Source: Pediococcus sp.
Lineage (GTDB): Bacteria; Bacillota; Bacilli; Lactobacillales; Lactobacillaceae
Length of the DNA: 7,762 nucleotides
Direction of reading: 5' to 3'
NCBI GenBank assembly: GCA_022712335.1
Contig: JALAGR010000058.1
Span: 1 to 7,762, forward strand
Shown: positions 1 to 6,546 of the stretch, piece after piece
Numbering within the stretch: position 1 is the stretch's first letter
Layout of the letters: each line of letters opens with the position of its first letter
Position numbers and translations under genes: made by a program
Notes under the pieces: generated by a model
The model's database searches: none
What the model was told of the DNA's origin: nothing
Seen by the model: the letters and a program-made list of their open reading frames with translations, nothing else

Positions 1-4
1 ATAT

Positions 5-49
5 AAAAAAGCAAGATCTTCAATGACTTAATATCATTAAAAATCTTGC
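5..49 (-). terminator. Intrinsic terminator of thrS
   Basis: Read on the minus strand, a 7-bp outer stem GCAAGAT/ATCTTGC (49-43 with 17-11) encloses a second 5-bp stem AATGA/TCATT (38-34 with 26-22), separated by small internal loops. The outer stem is followed directly by six U residues (10-5). It starts 16 nt after the thrS stop codon, the expected place for a rho-independent terminator. On the plus strand no T-run follows the hairpin, so it is probably one-directional. It ends the thrS transcript, which suggests thrS is monocistronic. Confidence 0.9.
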
Positions 50-65
50 CTTAAACTAGAACAAT

Positions 66-2009
66 TTAGTTTTCACGACTGTAACTTTCAATTTCTGCAA
101 CAATGTTCTTGATGAAATCAGCACTAGTTTCATTCTTAGAATCGTCTTCACCATAATGGCGAACACTTACCGAATTATTTTCTAACTCACTATCACCCAC
201 AACTAAAATGTATGGAATTTTTTGAGTTTGAGCTTCACGAATCTTATAGCCCATCTTTTCATTTCGATGATCAACTTCAACACGAATGTCTTTTGTCATC
301 ATTTCTTCACGAAGTTGGTCAGCATATGCACCGTGTAAATCGTCCTTAACTGGAATGATTGTTACTTGTTTAGGAGCCAACCATGTTGGGAAGGCACCCT
401 TGTACATTTCGATTAAGTAAGCTGTAAAACGTTCCATCGTTGAAACTAATCCACGATGAATCATAACTGGACGATGTTCTTCACCATCTGCACCAACATA
501 ATGTAGGTCAAATTGTTTTGGAAGCATAAAGTCTAATTGAATTGTTGAAAGTGTTTCTTCATTTCCAAGTGCTGTCTTTGTTTGAACATCAAGCTTTGGA
601 CCGTAGAATGCTGCTTCACCTTCAGCTTCAACATAGTCCAAACCAAGATCATCCATAGCAGCCTTCAACATTGATTGAGACTTGTTCCACATTTCGTCAT
701 CATCAAAATACTTTTCAGTATTTGCTGGATCACGGTAACTTAGACGGAATGTATAATCAGTAATGTTAAAATCACGGTAAACTTCAACCATCAATTGAAG
801 AACTTTCTTAAATTCATCTTGAATTTGATCAGGTGTAACAAATGTATGACCATCATTCAATGTCATTTCACGAACACGTTGTAATCCAGAAAGTGCTCCT
901 GATTTTTCATAACGATGCATCATCCCTAGTTCGGCAATCCGAATTGGTAGTTCACGGTATGAACGGATATGATGCTTGTAAACTTGAATATGTGAAGGAC
1001 AATTCATTGGACGAAGTTCGAGCATTTCGCCATCACCCATGTCCATTGGTGGGAACATGTCTTCACGGTAATGTTGCCAGTGACCAGAAGTCTTGTAGGC
1101 GTCCAAGTTCATTAATACTGGAGTATAAACGTGTTGGTAACCATGTTTTACTTCCTTATCAATAATGTAACGTTCGATTGAACGACGGATTGTTGCGCCA
1201 TTTGGCATCCAATATGGAAGACCAGCTCCCACTTTTGGATCAACAAAGAATAAGTCTAAGTTGTTACCAATCACACGGTGATCGCGTTCATGAGCTTCTT
1301 TTTGACGTTCAAGTTCGGCTTCAAGATCTTTTTGTTTGTAGAATGAAGTTCCGTAAATACGTTGAAGCATTGGGTTACTTGATTTACCTTCCCAATATGC
1401 ACCAGCAACAGATAGCAATTTAACAGCCTTCATATCTGAAGTGCTAAGTAAAGCTACGTTATCACTAATAATAATTTTACCGTCGACGTCATAAACACTA
1501 ACTTTACCGTCTTTTTCATTACGTTTTACAATTTTAGCTTGGTATGGATCACCATCCACACTTGTAAGAGCTTCTTCAACACTAATTTCTTTGTGTTTCA
1601 AACTAATCTTAGACTTGATGATGTCTTTCATCTTATCTTCGATTGCTGGTAATTGATCGACTGTAATTTGTTGATCAGCCTTATCTGTATCAACGTAGAA
1701 GCCATGTTCTCCATTACCAATTTCACCAAAGTGAACTCCTGGGTAAATACTTTCAACTGCACTAGTTAAAACTAAAGCAGCTGAATTCCAGTTAACGATG
1801 TTTCCATCTTCTGAATCCTTTGTAACAATTTCAATTTTTACATCTTTGCTAATAGCTTGGTCTAAACGAACTAATTCACCATTAATTTTTCCAGCAACAG
1901 CTTTTTTAGCAAGACTTGTACTAATTGATTTAGCAATATCCAAAATTGATGCACCTTGTTCAAAAGGCTTTACACTACCATCTGGAAATTCAATATTAAT
2001 TTCTGACAT
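66..2009 (-). CDS. thrS: Threonyl-tRNA synthetase with a degenerate editing site
   Basis: This cytosolic class II synthetase charges tRNA-Thr with threonine. It has 647 residues, the usual length. Domain order: TGS domain (about 1-62), editing domain (about 63-225), catalytic core (about 245-540), anticodon-binding domain (about 545-645). Core signatures are intact: the three zinc ligands C337 (MNCPSH), H388 (NDGHTF) and H518 (MIHRG), the motif 2 arginine R366 (HRYE) and the motif 3 arginine R527 (STMERF). In the editing domain the HxxxH pair reads N75-SAA-L79, and the segment matching the usual CRGPH reads S182-DNV-A186, so all four editing residues are missing while the flanking [10 protein letters not shown] and PMLQRIYG are normal. 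The ATG at 2009 is chosen because AAAGGAG (2024-2018) precedes it by 8 nt and the protein then begins at the TGS domain. An in-frame ATG 48 nt upstream lies inside the leader terminator hairpin. Expression is controlled by the T-box leader. The function is certain; the lack of post-transfer editing is inference. Confidence 0.97.
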   Translation of the reverse strand: MSEINIEFPDGSVKPFEQGASILDIAKSISTSLAKKAVAGKINGELVRLDQAISKDVKIEIVTKDSEDGNIVNWNSAALVLTSAVESIYPGVHFGEIGNGEHGFYVDTDKADQQITVDQLPAIEDKMKDIIKSKISLKHKEISVEEALTSVDGDPYQAKIVKRNEKDGKVSVYDVDGKIIISDNVALLSTSDMKAVKLLSVAGAYWEGKSSNPMLQRIYGTSFYKQKDLEAELERQKEAHERDHRVIGNNLDLFFVDPKVGAGLPYWMPNGATIRRSIERYIIDKEVKHGYQHVYTPVLMNLDAYKTSGHWQHYREDMFPPMDMGDGEMLELRPMNCPSHIQVYKHHIRSYRELPIRIAELGMMHRYEKSGALSGLQRVREMTLNDGHTFVTPDQIQDEFKKVLQLMVEVYRDFNITDYTFRLSYRDPANTEKYFDDDEMWNKSQSMLKAAMDDLGLDYVEAEGEAAFYGPKLDVQTKTALGNEETLSTIQLDFMLPKQFDLHYVGADGEEHRPVMIHRGLVSTMERFTAYLIEMYKGAFPTWLAPKQVTIIPVKDDLHGAYADQLREEMMTKDIRVEVDHRNEKMGYKIREAQTQKIPYILVVGDSELENNSVSVRHYGEDDSKNETSADFIKNIVAEIESYSREN

Positions 2010-2017
2010 AATACTCT

Positions 2018-2024
2018 CTCCTTT
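2018..2024 (-). promoter_or_regulatory. thrS ribosome binding site
   Basis: AAAGGAG lies 8 nt upstream of the ATG at 2009. It lies beyond the leader terminator, so it is transcribed only after readthrough. It decides in favour of this start over the upstream in-frame ATG at 2057. Confidence 0.9.
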
Positions 2025-2036
2025 AAATTTATGTAC

Positions 2037-2066
2037 AAAAAAAGCCCCTGGTATCAAATACCAGGG
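2037..2066 (-). terminator. T-box leader terminator (regulatory)
   Basis: Minus strand: a perfect 9-bp stem CCCTGGTAT/ATACCAGGG (2066-2058 with 2054-2046) closes a 3-nt loop, followed by GC and seven U residues (2043-2037). Its 5' strand shares CCCT (2066-2063) with the antiterminator, so the two structures are mutually exclusive. With charged tRNA-Thr this hairpin should form and stop transcription before thrS. Confidence 0.95.
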
Positions 2067-2260
2067 ACGTGATTGTCATTTTTATCCACGCGGTTCCACC
2101 CTAATTGCAGACCAAAAAAACAGCCTACCTCTCGTTTAAAAAGCCATAACGGTGGCAACCGAACTGACATTTCGGTCAGTCTCTAGTCAAGTGGGAAGTT
2201 TTAAGTGCTTCGCTTGCAGTCACGGCTCCGCTCCCTGAATTAAAAACTACATGTTTGACT
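2037..2260 (-). promoter_or_regulatory. T-box riboswitch leader of thrS
   Basis: The leader senses uncharged tRNA-Thr and lets transcription continue into thrS when the tRNA is uncharged. The T-box itself, AGGGTGGAACCGCG, is at 2102-2089. Elements in order: Stem I closed by AGTCAA/TTGACT (2260-2255 with 2190-2185) with a second helix AGTTTT/AAAACT; a Stem II hairpin ACTGAC/GTCAGT (2180-2175 with 2168-2163); a IIA/B-type pseudoknot in which CGGT (2161-2158) pairs with ACCG (2153-2150) and the loop GCC (2156-2154) can pair with GGC (2145-2143); Stem III GTAGGC/GTCTGC (2128-2123 with 2112-2107); and the antiterminator, AGGG/CCCT plus GCGT/ACGT around the 7-nt bulge UGGAACC (2098-2092), competing with the terminator. 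The specifier is not certain: ACU triplets on the 3' side of the specifier loop at 2199-2197 or 2192-2190 are the candidates. The UGGA in the bulge predicts U as the tRNA discriminator base. Confidence 0.96.
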
Positions 2261-2276
2261 TGTGATTTATACATTC

Positions 2277-2304
2277 ATTTTACCTAATTTTATTGCCTTG
2301 TCAA
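2277..2304 (-). promoter_or_regulatory. Sigma-A type promoter of thrS
   Basis: The -35 box TTGACA (2304-2299) is a perfect consensus match. A 16-nt spacer separates it from the -10 box TAAAAT (2282-2277). The start of transcription is expected near 2270, about 10 nt before Stem I of the T-box. The -35 box contains the TGA stop codon of dnaI, so promoter and upstream gene overlap. No terminator separates dnaI from this promoter, so readthrough from the replication operon may also enter the T-box leader. Confidence 0.85.
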
Positions 2305-3230
2305 TCCTGTCGATGATTTTTTCCTGTCATCGAGACTTCTTCACTTAAAAATTTGATTCGTTCCATTAAACGCTTAGCTTTTAGTGGTTCAGCTTCACCT
2401 TTTTGATTGACCGTCAGATGTTCACGCTCCAATTGATCCATTGAAAAATTGGAAGTAAAGAACGTTGGTAGTTCTTCTTGCATGCGATATTCAAGGATTA
2501 CACCCAAAATATCATCCCTAACCCACGAAGAAATACTATCAGCTCCAATGTCATCCAATACTAAAATTGGTGCCTTTTTAATTGCATCAATTTTAATTTG
2601 AATTTCATTAGACTTACCAATGGCATTCTTTAATTCAACCGCCAAACTTGGAAAATGAACGATGGTAGTCGAATATCCCTCATCGGCTAAAGCATTACCC
2701 ATTGCACCCATCAGGTATGTTTTTCCTACTCCAAAACTTCCAGTAAGGTACAATCCTTTATGCCATTCTTTAGGATGTTCTAAGTATTCATTTACAAAAG
2801 ATAGCGTCTTAGCTAATGCTTCTGTTCGCTCCGGCTCTTGATAGTATTCTTCTAACGATGCATGTCGGATTAATTTAGGCATGTTAATGGATCTAACAAG
2901 TGCTTTTCTTTGACGCTCCTGCTTTAATAAATTAGTTTGTCTGGTTGGTACATATTCAATATCGATTAAATGATTGCTTAAAACTAGTTCTGGTTGGTAA
3001 CCAGGTAGGAATGTTGTTTGATTATTTTTAATTTTATTTCGTTCAGAGACAAATTCATAAAGTTTAGCTGCGCCCCGTTCAATAGCTTCTCTGGACAGTT
3101 CATCTTGATGCTCTTCACAAAATTTAATCACTGCTGGATCAGAATATACTGATTTCATTACATCATTGAAACGTTGATCCAACTTTCTTTTACTCATTAG
3201 TTCTTGTAAAATTTCTCGAACATTTTCCAT
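2301..3230 (-). CDS. dnaI: Primosomal protein DnaI (helicase loader)
   Basis: This AAA+ ATPase loads the replicative helicase (DnaC in Bacillus naming) onto DNA during replication initiation and restart, working with DnaB and DnaD. The protein has 309 residues, close to the B. subtilis family member. The N-terminal helicase-interaction domain spans about 1-130 and the AAA+ domain about 135-309. Visible motifs are Walker A GSFGVGKT (164-171), Walker B ILVLDDIG (222-229), the sensor-like TSN (259-261), and a C-terminal arginine-rich segment AKRLMERIKF (285-294). An oddity is that the only cysteine is C38; the cysteine cluster that binds zinc in the N-terminal domain of B. subtilis DnaI is replaced around residues 64-75 by Asn/Lys/Thr-rich sequence. 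A perfect AAGGAGG (3244-3238) 7 nt before the ATG lies inside the end of dnaB, and the two genes are 2 nt apart, indicating translational coupling. Confidence 0.96.
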   Translation of the reverse strand: MENVREILQELMSKRKLDQRFNDVMKSVYSDPAVIKFCEEHQDELSREAIERGAAKLYEFVSERNKIKNNQTTFLPGYQPELVLSNHLIDIEYVPTRQTNLLKQERQRKALVRSINMPKLIRHASLEEYYQEPERTEALAKTLSFVNEYLEHPKEWHKGLYLTGSFGVGKTYLMGAMGNALADEGYSTTIVHFPSLAVELKNAIGKSNEIQIKIDAIKKAPILVLDDIGADSISSWVRDDILGVILEYRMQEELPTFFTSNFSMDQLEREHLTVNQKGEAEPLKAKRLMERIKFLSEEVSMTGKNHRQD

Positions 3231-3232
3231 GA

Positions 3233-4606
3233 CTATCCCTCCTTACCTCTGGAACGAAGTTTTTTAAGTTGTTCATTGATTGTTTTAGTCGTCTCAGGAT
3301 TAACTTTCTTCGGAGACTCGTTTTTGGCTGATTCCGTAGCCCATTTAGGAAGTGTTTCCCTCTGAATCGTACGTTTGTTTCTTGCATAATTATTATTAGT
3401 AGTTTGTTTTTGATCTTGACGATTACGAATAAATTTTAAAGCTTCAATCGGAGTTTTAATCTTGTTTTTGATCCAATCATTGGCAATTGCTTCGATTAAA
3501 TTTTTATTTAAAGTGGAGCGCCCCTGATCAACAATAAAATAATAAATCAAAAAGTTAACCACACTAATTGGCATTAAACCTTTTCCAACTAAATCAGAAA
3601 TAATTCTTTTTTCTGCAGAAGTCGTAAACCCGCCAGCTTGAGCTTTCAGACTTTCAATAAACTCGTTAGGAGACATTGAATACGTAGCGTCTACAATCGT
3701 CTGCTCTTCTTGCGTTAATCCAGAGGATGTACTTTGGATATCTTTTTTCGTTTCTGGAACAGTATTTCCATCATTGCTAGTTTGAGTTGTCATACCATTA
3801 TAGGCATTGAGCACACGGGCTTTTAATTCTTTAGCATTAATCTTGTTATCTTCGTAACTAGTTGACGCTTTAATTAGTTGCGCCATTTCACTTTCATTGA
3901 TTCCATAAATTGTTTGTTCCACCATGATCAAATGTTCATTTTCGAGTAAACTCTGATGGTCAACGAAACTAGAACTTAACATTTGAGTTAGTAATTTAAA
4001 ATCAAAATTTTGATTAATCATTTCTGCATCGGCAACATTTTCAGTTTCCGATAACTGTTTTTGTACCTGATTAATAGCATTAGATTTATTAATAACGCTA
4101 CTTCCAAGCTGGAAATAGTCACTCAATTTCTTAGAGACATCGTAAAACCCATCTTGTCCCGTTCGCTGGTTAATCAATCGATGACTTAACCGATCAAATT
4201 CAGTTTCTCCAATTACTCCTAGCAGCAAAGCACTCAAAGTGTCATCTTTAAAAAACTTCACTGGATCTGCTGGGGCCTGTAATGTATACAAAAATAAAGT
4301 TCGCCGATCAATTTGTTTTCGATACGTTTTTAATAACCCTAATGCTTCCAAGCGTCCACGAGCGTCTGTAATCGCAGGCAAATCAATTCCGAGCCAGTTC
4401 AAAAGAATCGTATGATTGTACTGTTCTGAAATCGACGTTGTTTCTTGACTTATTTCCCACAAAATCATCATTAAACTATACGCATCTGAGGTTAACAATG
4501 GTCTATACAAAGTCGTTAGCGAACGTTGTTCAAAATCAGTCATCTTACGTTGACTATCAATAATAAATGAATCATGTGGAGCCAATTCACCCATTTCACC
4601 TGTCAT
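3233..4606 (-). CDS. dnaB: Replication initiation and membrane attachment protein DnaB (DnaD/DnaB family)
   Basis: This is the Firmicute primosome protein DnaB, not the hexameric helicase of the same name in E. coli. It acts after DnaA or PriA and DnaD, and together with DnaI loads the replicative helicase. Length is 457 residues, similar to B. subtilis DnaB. The N-terminal winged-helix (DDBH1-like) region covers about 15-130, recognisable from LTTLYRPLLTSDAYSLMMILW-type spacing. A polar linker rich in Thr/Ser/Asn (about 270-300) follows a middle region, and the DDBH2 domain covers about 312-395. Its YxxxIxxxW motif appears as L370-xxx-I374-xxx-W378, with the tyrosine replaced by leucine. A basic tail (about 398-457) ends the protein. 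The ATG directly follows the nrdR stop codon (TAG then ATG, no spacer). Upstream Shine-Dalgarno matching is weak (AAAAGGAAAAAG), so coupling to nrdR is likely. M5 is an alternative start. Confidence 0.93.
   Translation of the reverse strand: MTGEMGELAPHDSFIIDSQRKMTDFEQRSLTTLYRPLLTSDAYSLMMILWEISQETTSISEQYNHTILLNWLGIDLPAITDARGRLEALGLLKTYRKQIDRRTLFLYTLQAPADPVKFFKDDTLSALLLGVIGETEFDRLSHRLINQRTGQDGFYDVSKKLSDYFQLGSSVINKSNAINQVQKQLSETENVADAEMINQNFDFKLLTQMLSSSFVDHQSLLENEHLIMVEQTIYGINESEMAQLIKASTSYEDNKINAKELKARVLNAYNGMTTQTSNDGNTVPETKKDIQSTSSGLTQEEQTIVDATYSMSPNEFIESLKAQAGGFTTSAEKRIISDLVGKGLMPISVVNFLIYYFIVDQGRSTLNKNLIEAIANDWIKNKIKTPIEALKFIRNRQDQKQTTNNNYARNKRTIQRETLPKWATESAKNESPKKVNPETTKTINEQLKKLRSRGKEG
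3238..3244 (-). promoter_or_regulatory. dnaI ribosome binding site inside the dnaB 3' end
   Basis: AAGGAGG, a full match to the anti-Shine-Dalgarno sequence, lies 7 nt before the dnaI ATG. It is inside the last codons of dnaB, so ribosomes finishing dnaB pass over it. It is much stronger than the site in front of dnaB. Confidence 0.9.
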
Positions 4607-5080
4607 CTATTCTTTTTCCTTTTCTTCATCTTTTTTCATCATATCTTGAAGCTCATTTAAAAAGACATGCATGTCTTTAAACTGACGATAAACACTGGCA
4701 AAACGAATATAAGCAATCTCGTCCAAATCTACCAGAATATTCATCACGTACTCACCAATGATTTGACTTGAAATTTCACTTTCACCTAATGAACGTACTT
4801 TATTTTCTACTTTATCGACAATGTCAGTCATTTGTTCCATATTTAATGGTCGTTTTTCTGCAGCACGAACGATTCCCTTTAGAATCTTGTCGCGATCAAA
4901 TTCTTCTCTAGAACCATTTTTCTTAATAACTAACAGTGGTGTAGCTTCAACACGTTCAAATGTCGTGAATCTAAAGCCACATTCTTCACATTCTCTTCTA
5001 CGTCGAATAACCCGACCTTCATCTGTTGGACGGCTATCAACAACTCTTGATCCATTATTTCCACAATGTGGACATTTCAT
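4607..5080 (-). CDS. nrdR: Transcriptional repressor NrdR
   Basis: This nucleotide-sensing repressor of ribonucleotide reductase operons binds NrdR boxes when loaded with ATP/dATP. Length is 157 residues, normal for the family. An N-terminal zinc ribbon uses C3, C6, C31 and C34 (MKCPHC and CEECG), with the basic DNA-binding stretch RVIRRRR (23-29). The ATP-cone domain covers about 49-139, opening with LLVIKKNGSREEFDRDKI-type sequence. A charged tail of Lys/Glu (about 149-157) is likely disordered. The start is supported by GAGGTGA (5093-5087), 6 nt upstream. It sits 31 nt after coaE and abuts dnaB, the usual lactobacillar position next to replication genes. I saw no obvious NrdR box in this window, so its targets should lie elsewhere. 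Confidence 0.97.
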   Translation of the reverse strand: MKCPHCGNNGSRVVDSRPTDEGRVIRRRRECEECGFRFTTFERVEATPLLVIKKNGSREEFDRDKILKGIVRAAEKRPLNMEQMTDIVDKVENKVRSLGESEISSQIIGEYVMNILVDLDEIAYIRFASVYRQFKDMHVFLNELQDMMKKDEEKEKE

Positions 5081-5111
5081 TTCAATTCACCTCGCCGAAT
5101 TCTTCGGAAGC

Positions 5112-5702
5112 TTAGAATAAGTTCTTATTAACAAGCCATTTTACCACTTGACTCCGTGTCTCTTCAATTGTCCCACTAGTGTCAATCACAATGTCAGCTT
5201 TCTTTACTTTTTCCTCAATAGACATTTGCGATTGAATTCTTTTTTGCGCATCAGCTTGAGATAAGCTATCACGTTGCATTAGACGCGCTATTTGAATTTT
5301 AAAACTGGTCCTAACAACCATTAAATAATCCACCATTTTTTCATATCCTTGTTCAAATAAAACCGGTGCATCTAAAACTACCAATTTACTCGTAGCAAAA
5401 GAATTTAACCGTTTTATTATTTCGCTTCGGATATGTGGCTGGACGATATCATTTAATTTTTCTAGTTGTTGGGGATCATTAAAAACAATCGAACCCAGCT
5501 TCTTTCGGTCAACTTGACGATTTTTGTCCAAAATAGCTTCTCCAAAAACGTCCGTCAATTCAACCACAACTTCGCTATCTTTCAAAATTTCATGAGCAAC
5601 TTGGTCAGCATCAACAACCGGAATCTCTTTAACTTTCAAGAAGTCACTAATGGTTGATTTTCCCATTGCAATCCCACCGGTCAATCCAACTACTACAGCC
5701 AT
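5112..5702 (-). CDS. coaE: Dephospho-CoA kinase
   Basis: The enzyme phosphorylates the 3'-hydroxyl of dephospho-CoA with ATP, the last step of coenzyme A synthesis, in the cytosol. Length is 196 residues, typical of the family. The P-loop GGIAMGKS is at 9-16. Family signatures follow: VDADQVAHEIL (about 30-40, substrate-binding aspartate), the VVLDAPVLFEQG stretch (about 108-119), and the lid region with QRDSLSQADAQKRIQSQMS (about 143-161). The start is supported by GAGGTA (5713-5708) 5 nt upstream, which overlaps the TAG stop codon of mutM; the genes are 4 nt apart. Co-location with mutM and polA is a conserved Firmicute arrangement rather than a pathway link. Confidence 0.97.
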   Translation of the reverse strand: MAVVVGLTGGIAMGKSTISDFLKVKEIPVVDADQVAHEILKDSEVVVELTDVFGEAILDKNRQVDRKKLGSIVFNDPQQLEKLNDIVQPHIRSEIIKRLNSFATSKLVVLDAPVLFEQGYEKMVDYLMVVRTSFKIQIARLMQRDSLSQADAQKRIQSQMSIEEKVKKADIVIDTSGTIEETRSQVVKWLVNKNLF

Positions 5703-5706
5703 ATTT

Positions 5707-6534
5707 CTACCTCAAAACCTGACAATGTGGGCAAAAATGTGTGCCACGCTGAGCTACCTTAATGCGTTCAATCAAAGTTCCACAACGGTGACATGGTAAT
5801 CCTTGTCGATGGTATACATGTAATTGATTTTGGAAACTTCCAGCATGTCCATCTGCATTTAGGTATGAAAATACTGTCGTTCCTTTTGCTTCAATCGCTA
5901 ATTGTAGTTCTTCAAAAATTGATTCCCTCAAAAGTGCAATTTCATCATCGGTCAAACTATTAGAAATCTGTTGAGGATGAATCTTACTTAACCAAAGGAC
6001 TTCATCCGCATAAATGTTTCCAAGTCCTGCAATCATCGACTGATCCAACAAGAAACTTTTCATCCCTCGTTTTCTACTTCGAAGCTGCTGCGTCAAATAT
6101 TCTAAAGTTAGCGTCTCTGGTTGCGGTTCAGGACCAATCGTTTTTAATCCACCAATTTGGAACTCTTCTCCAGTTGTCACTAAATTCATTCTACCGAATT
6201 TTCTTGTATCGTTATAGCGCAAGTCGCTTCCGTCATCGAGTTCAAAAATTACATGATCATGTTTACCGTATGCTTCATCCCTCGCAACTACCGAATATTT
6301 CCCTTCCATTCGTAGATGAGAAACCATTGTATAATTCCCACTAAAATCGATTAATAAATACTTTCCACGACGACGAACGTCGAGAATTTTTTTATTTTCT
6401 AATTCTTTTGTGAAAACTGGTGCTTCTGGTGAAACCATTTTTGAATATCGCACTACAACTTTTTTAACTATTTTGTCTTTAACTAAGGCTTCTAATCCTC
6501 TGCGAACTGTTTCCACTTCTGGTAATTCAGGCAT
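5707..6534 (-). CDS. mutM: Formamidopyrimidine-DNA glycosylase (Fpg)
   Basis: A bifunctional base-excision repair enzyme that removes 8-oxoguanine and formamidopyrimidines and cuts the abasic site. Length is 275 residues, normal. The N-terminus MPELPEVE gives the catalytic proline P2 and E3 once Met is removed. K58 (RRGKYL) is the conserved lysine. M76, R111 and F113 are the base-displacing wedge residues. The helix-two-turn-helix motif is at about 155-180 (SMIAGLGNIYADE). The C-terminal zinc finger uses C248, C251, C268 and C271, with the DNA-contacting R263 (AQRGTHF). It looks fully active. The gene begins 12 nt after the polA stop codon with an unusual all-G site, GGGGG (6545-6541), 6 nt before the ATG. 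Pairing with PolA in the same operon fits base excision followed by gap filling. Confidence 0.98.
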   Translation of the reverse strand: MPELPEVETVRRGLEALVKDKIVKKVVVRYSKMVSPEAPVFTKELENKKILDVRRRGKYLLIDFSGNYTMVSHLRMEGKYSVVARDEAYGKHDHVIFELDDGSDLRYNDTRKFGRMNLVTTGEEFQIGGLKTIGPEPQPETLTLEYLTQQLRSRKRGMKSFLLDQSMIAGLGNIYADEVLWLSKIHPQQISNSLTDDEIALLRESIFEELQLAIEAKGTTVFSYLNADGHAGSFQNQLHVYHRQGLPCHRCGTLIERIKVAQRGTHFCPHCQVLR

Positions 6535-6540
6535 ACTTTT

Positions 6541-6545
6541 CCCCC
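6541..6545 (-). promoter_or_regulatory. Unusual mutM ribosome binding site
   Basis: GGGGG followed by AAAAGT precedes the mutM ATG by 6 nt. It can pair with CCUCC of 16S rRNA through one G-U wobble. It is the only plausible site in the 12-nt gap after polA and differs from the GAGG-type sites used by coaE and nrdR. MPELPEVE at the N-terminus fixes this start because P2 must be exposed. Confidence 0.6.
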
Positions 6546-6546
6546 G

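Noticed and set aside
2010..2057. 16-residue N-terminal extension of ThrRS from the ATG at 2057
   Set aside because: That ATG lies in the leader terminator hairpin and has no ribosome binding site; AAAGGAG sits correctly before the ATG at 2009, and the TGS domain starts there.
1798..2139. Open frame on the plus strand over the thrS 5' end and leader, and other plus-strand frames (842-1165, 1178-1423, 4821-5120, 5466-5657, 6410-6694, 7227-7433)
   Set aside because: They are antisense shadows of thrS, nrdR, coaE, mutM and polA, which have strong family identity. None has a convincing ribosome binding site or recognisable domain.
2310..2333. 7-bp inverted repeat TCGATGA/TCATCGA near the end of dnaI
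   Set aside because: It lies in coding sequence, has a 10-nt loop and no U-run after it on either strand, so it is not a terminator.
3190..3387. Minus-strand frame bridging the dnaB/dnaI junction
   Set aside because: It is an alternative frame of the dnaB tail and dnaI head, both of which are real and properly spaced, so there is no frameshift to explain.
5095..5107. Small hairpin CCGAA-GAA-TTCGG in the 31-nt gap between coaE and nrdR
   Set aside because: The 5-bp stem has no U-tract and is too weak for a terminator; probably chance, at most an mRNA processing or stability element.
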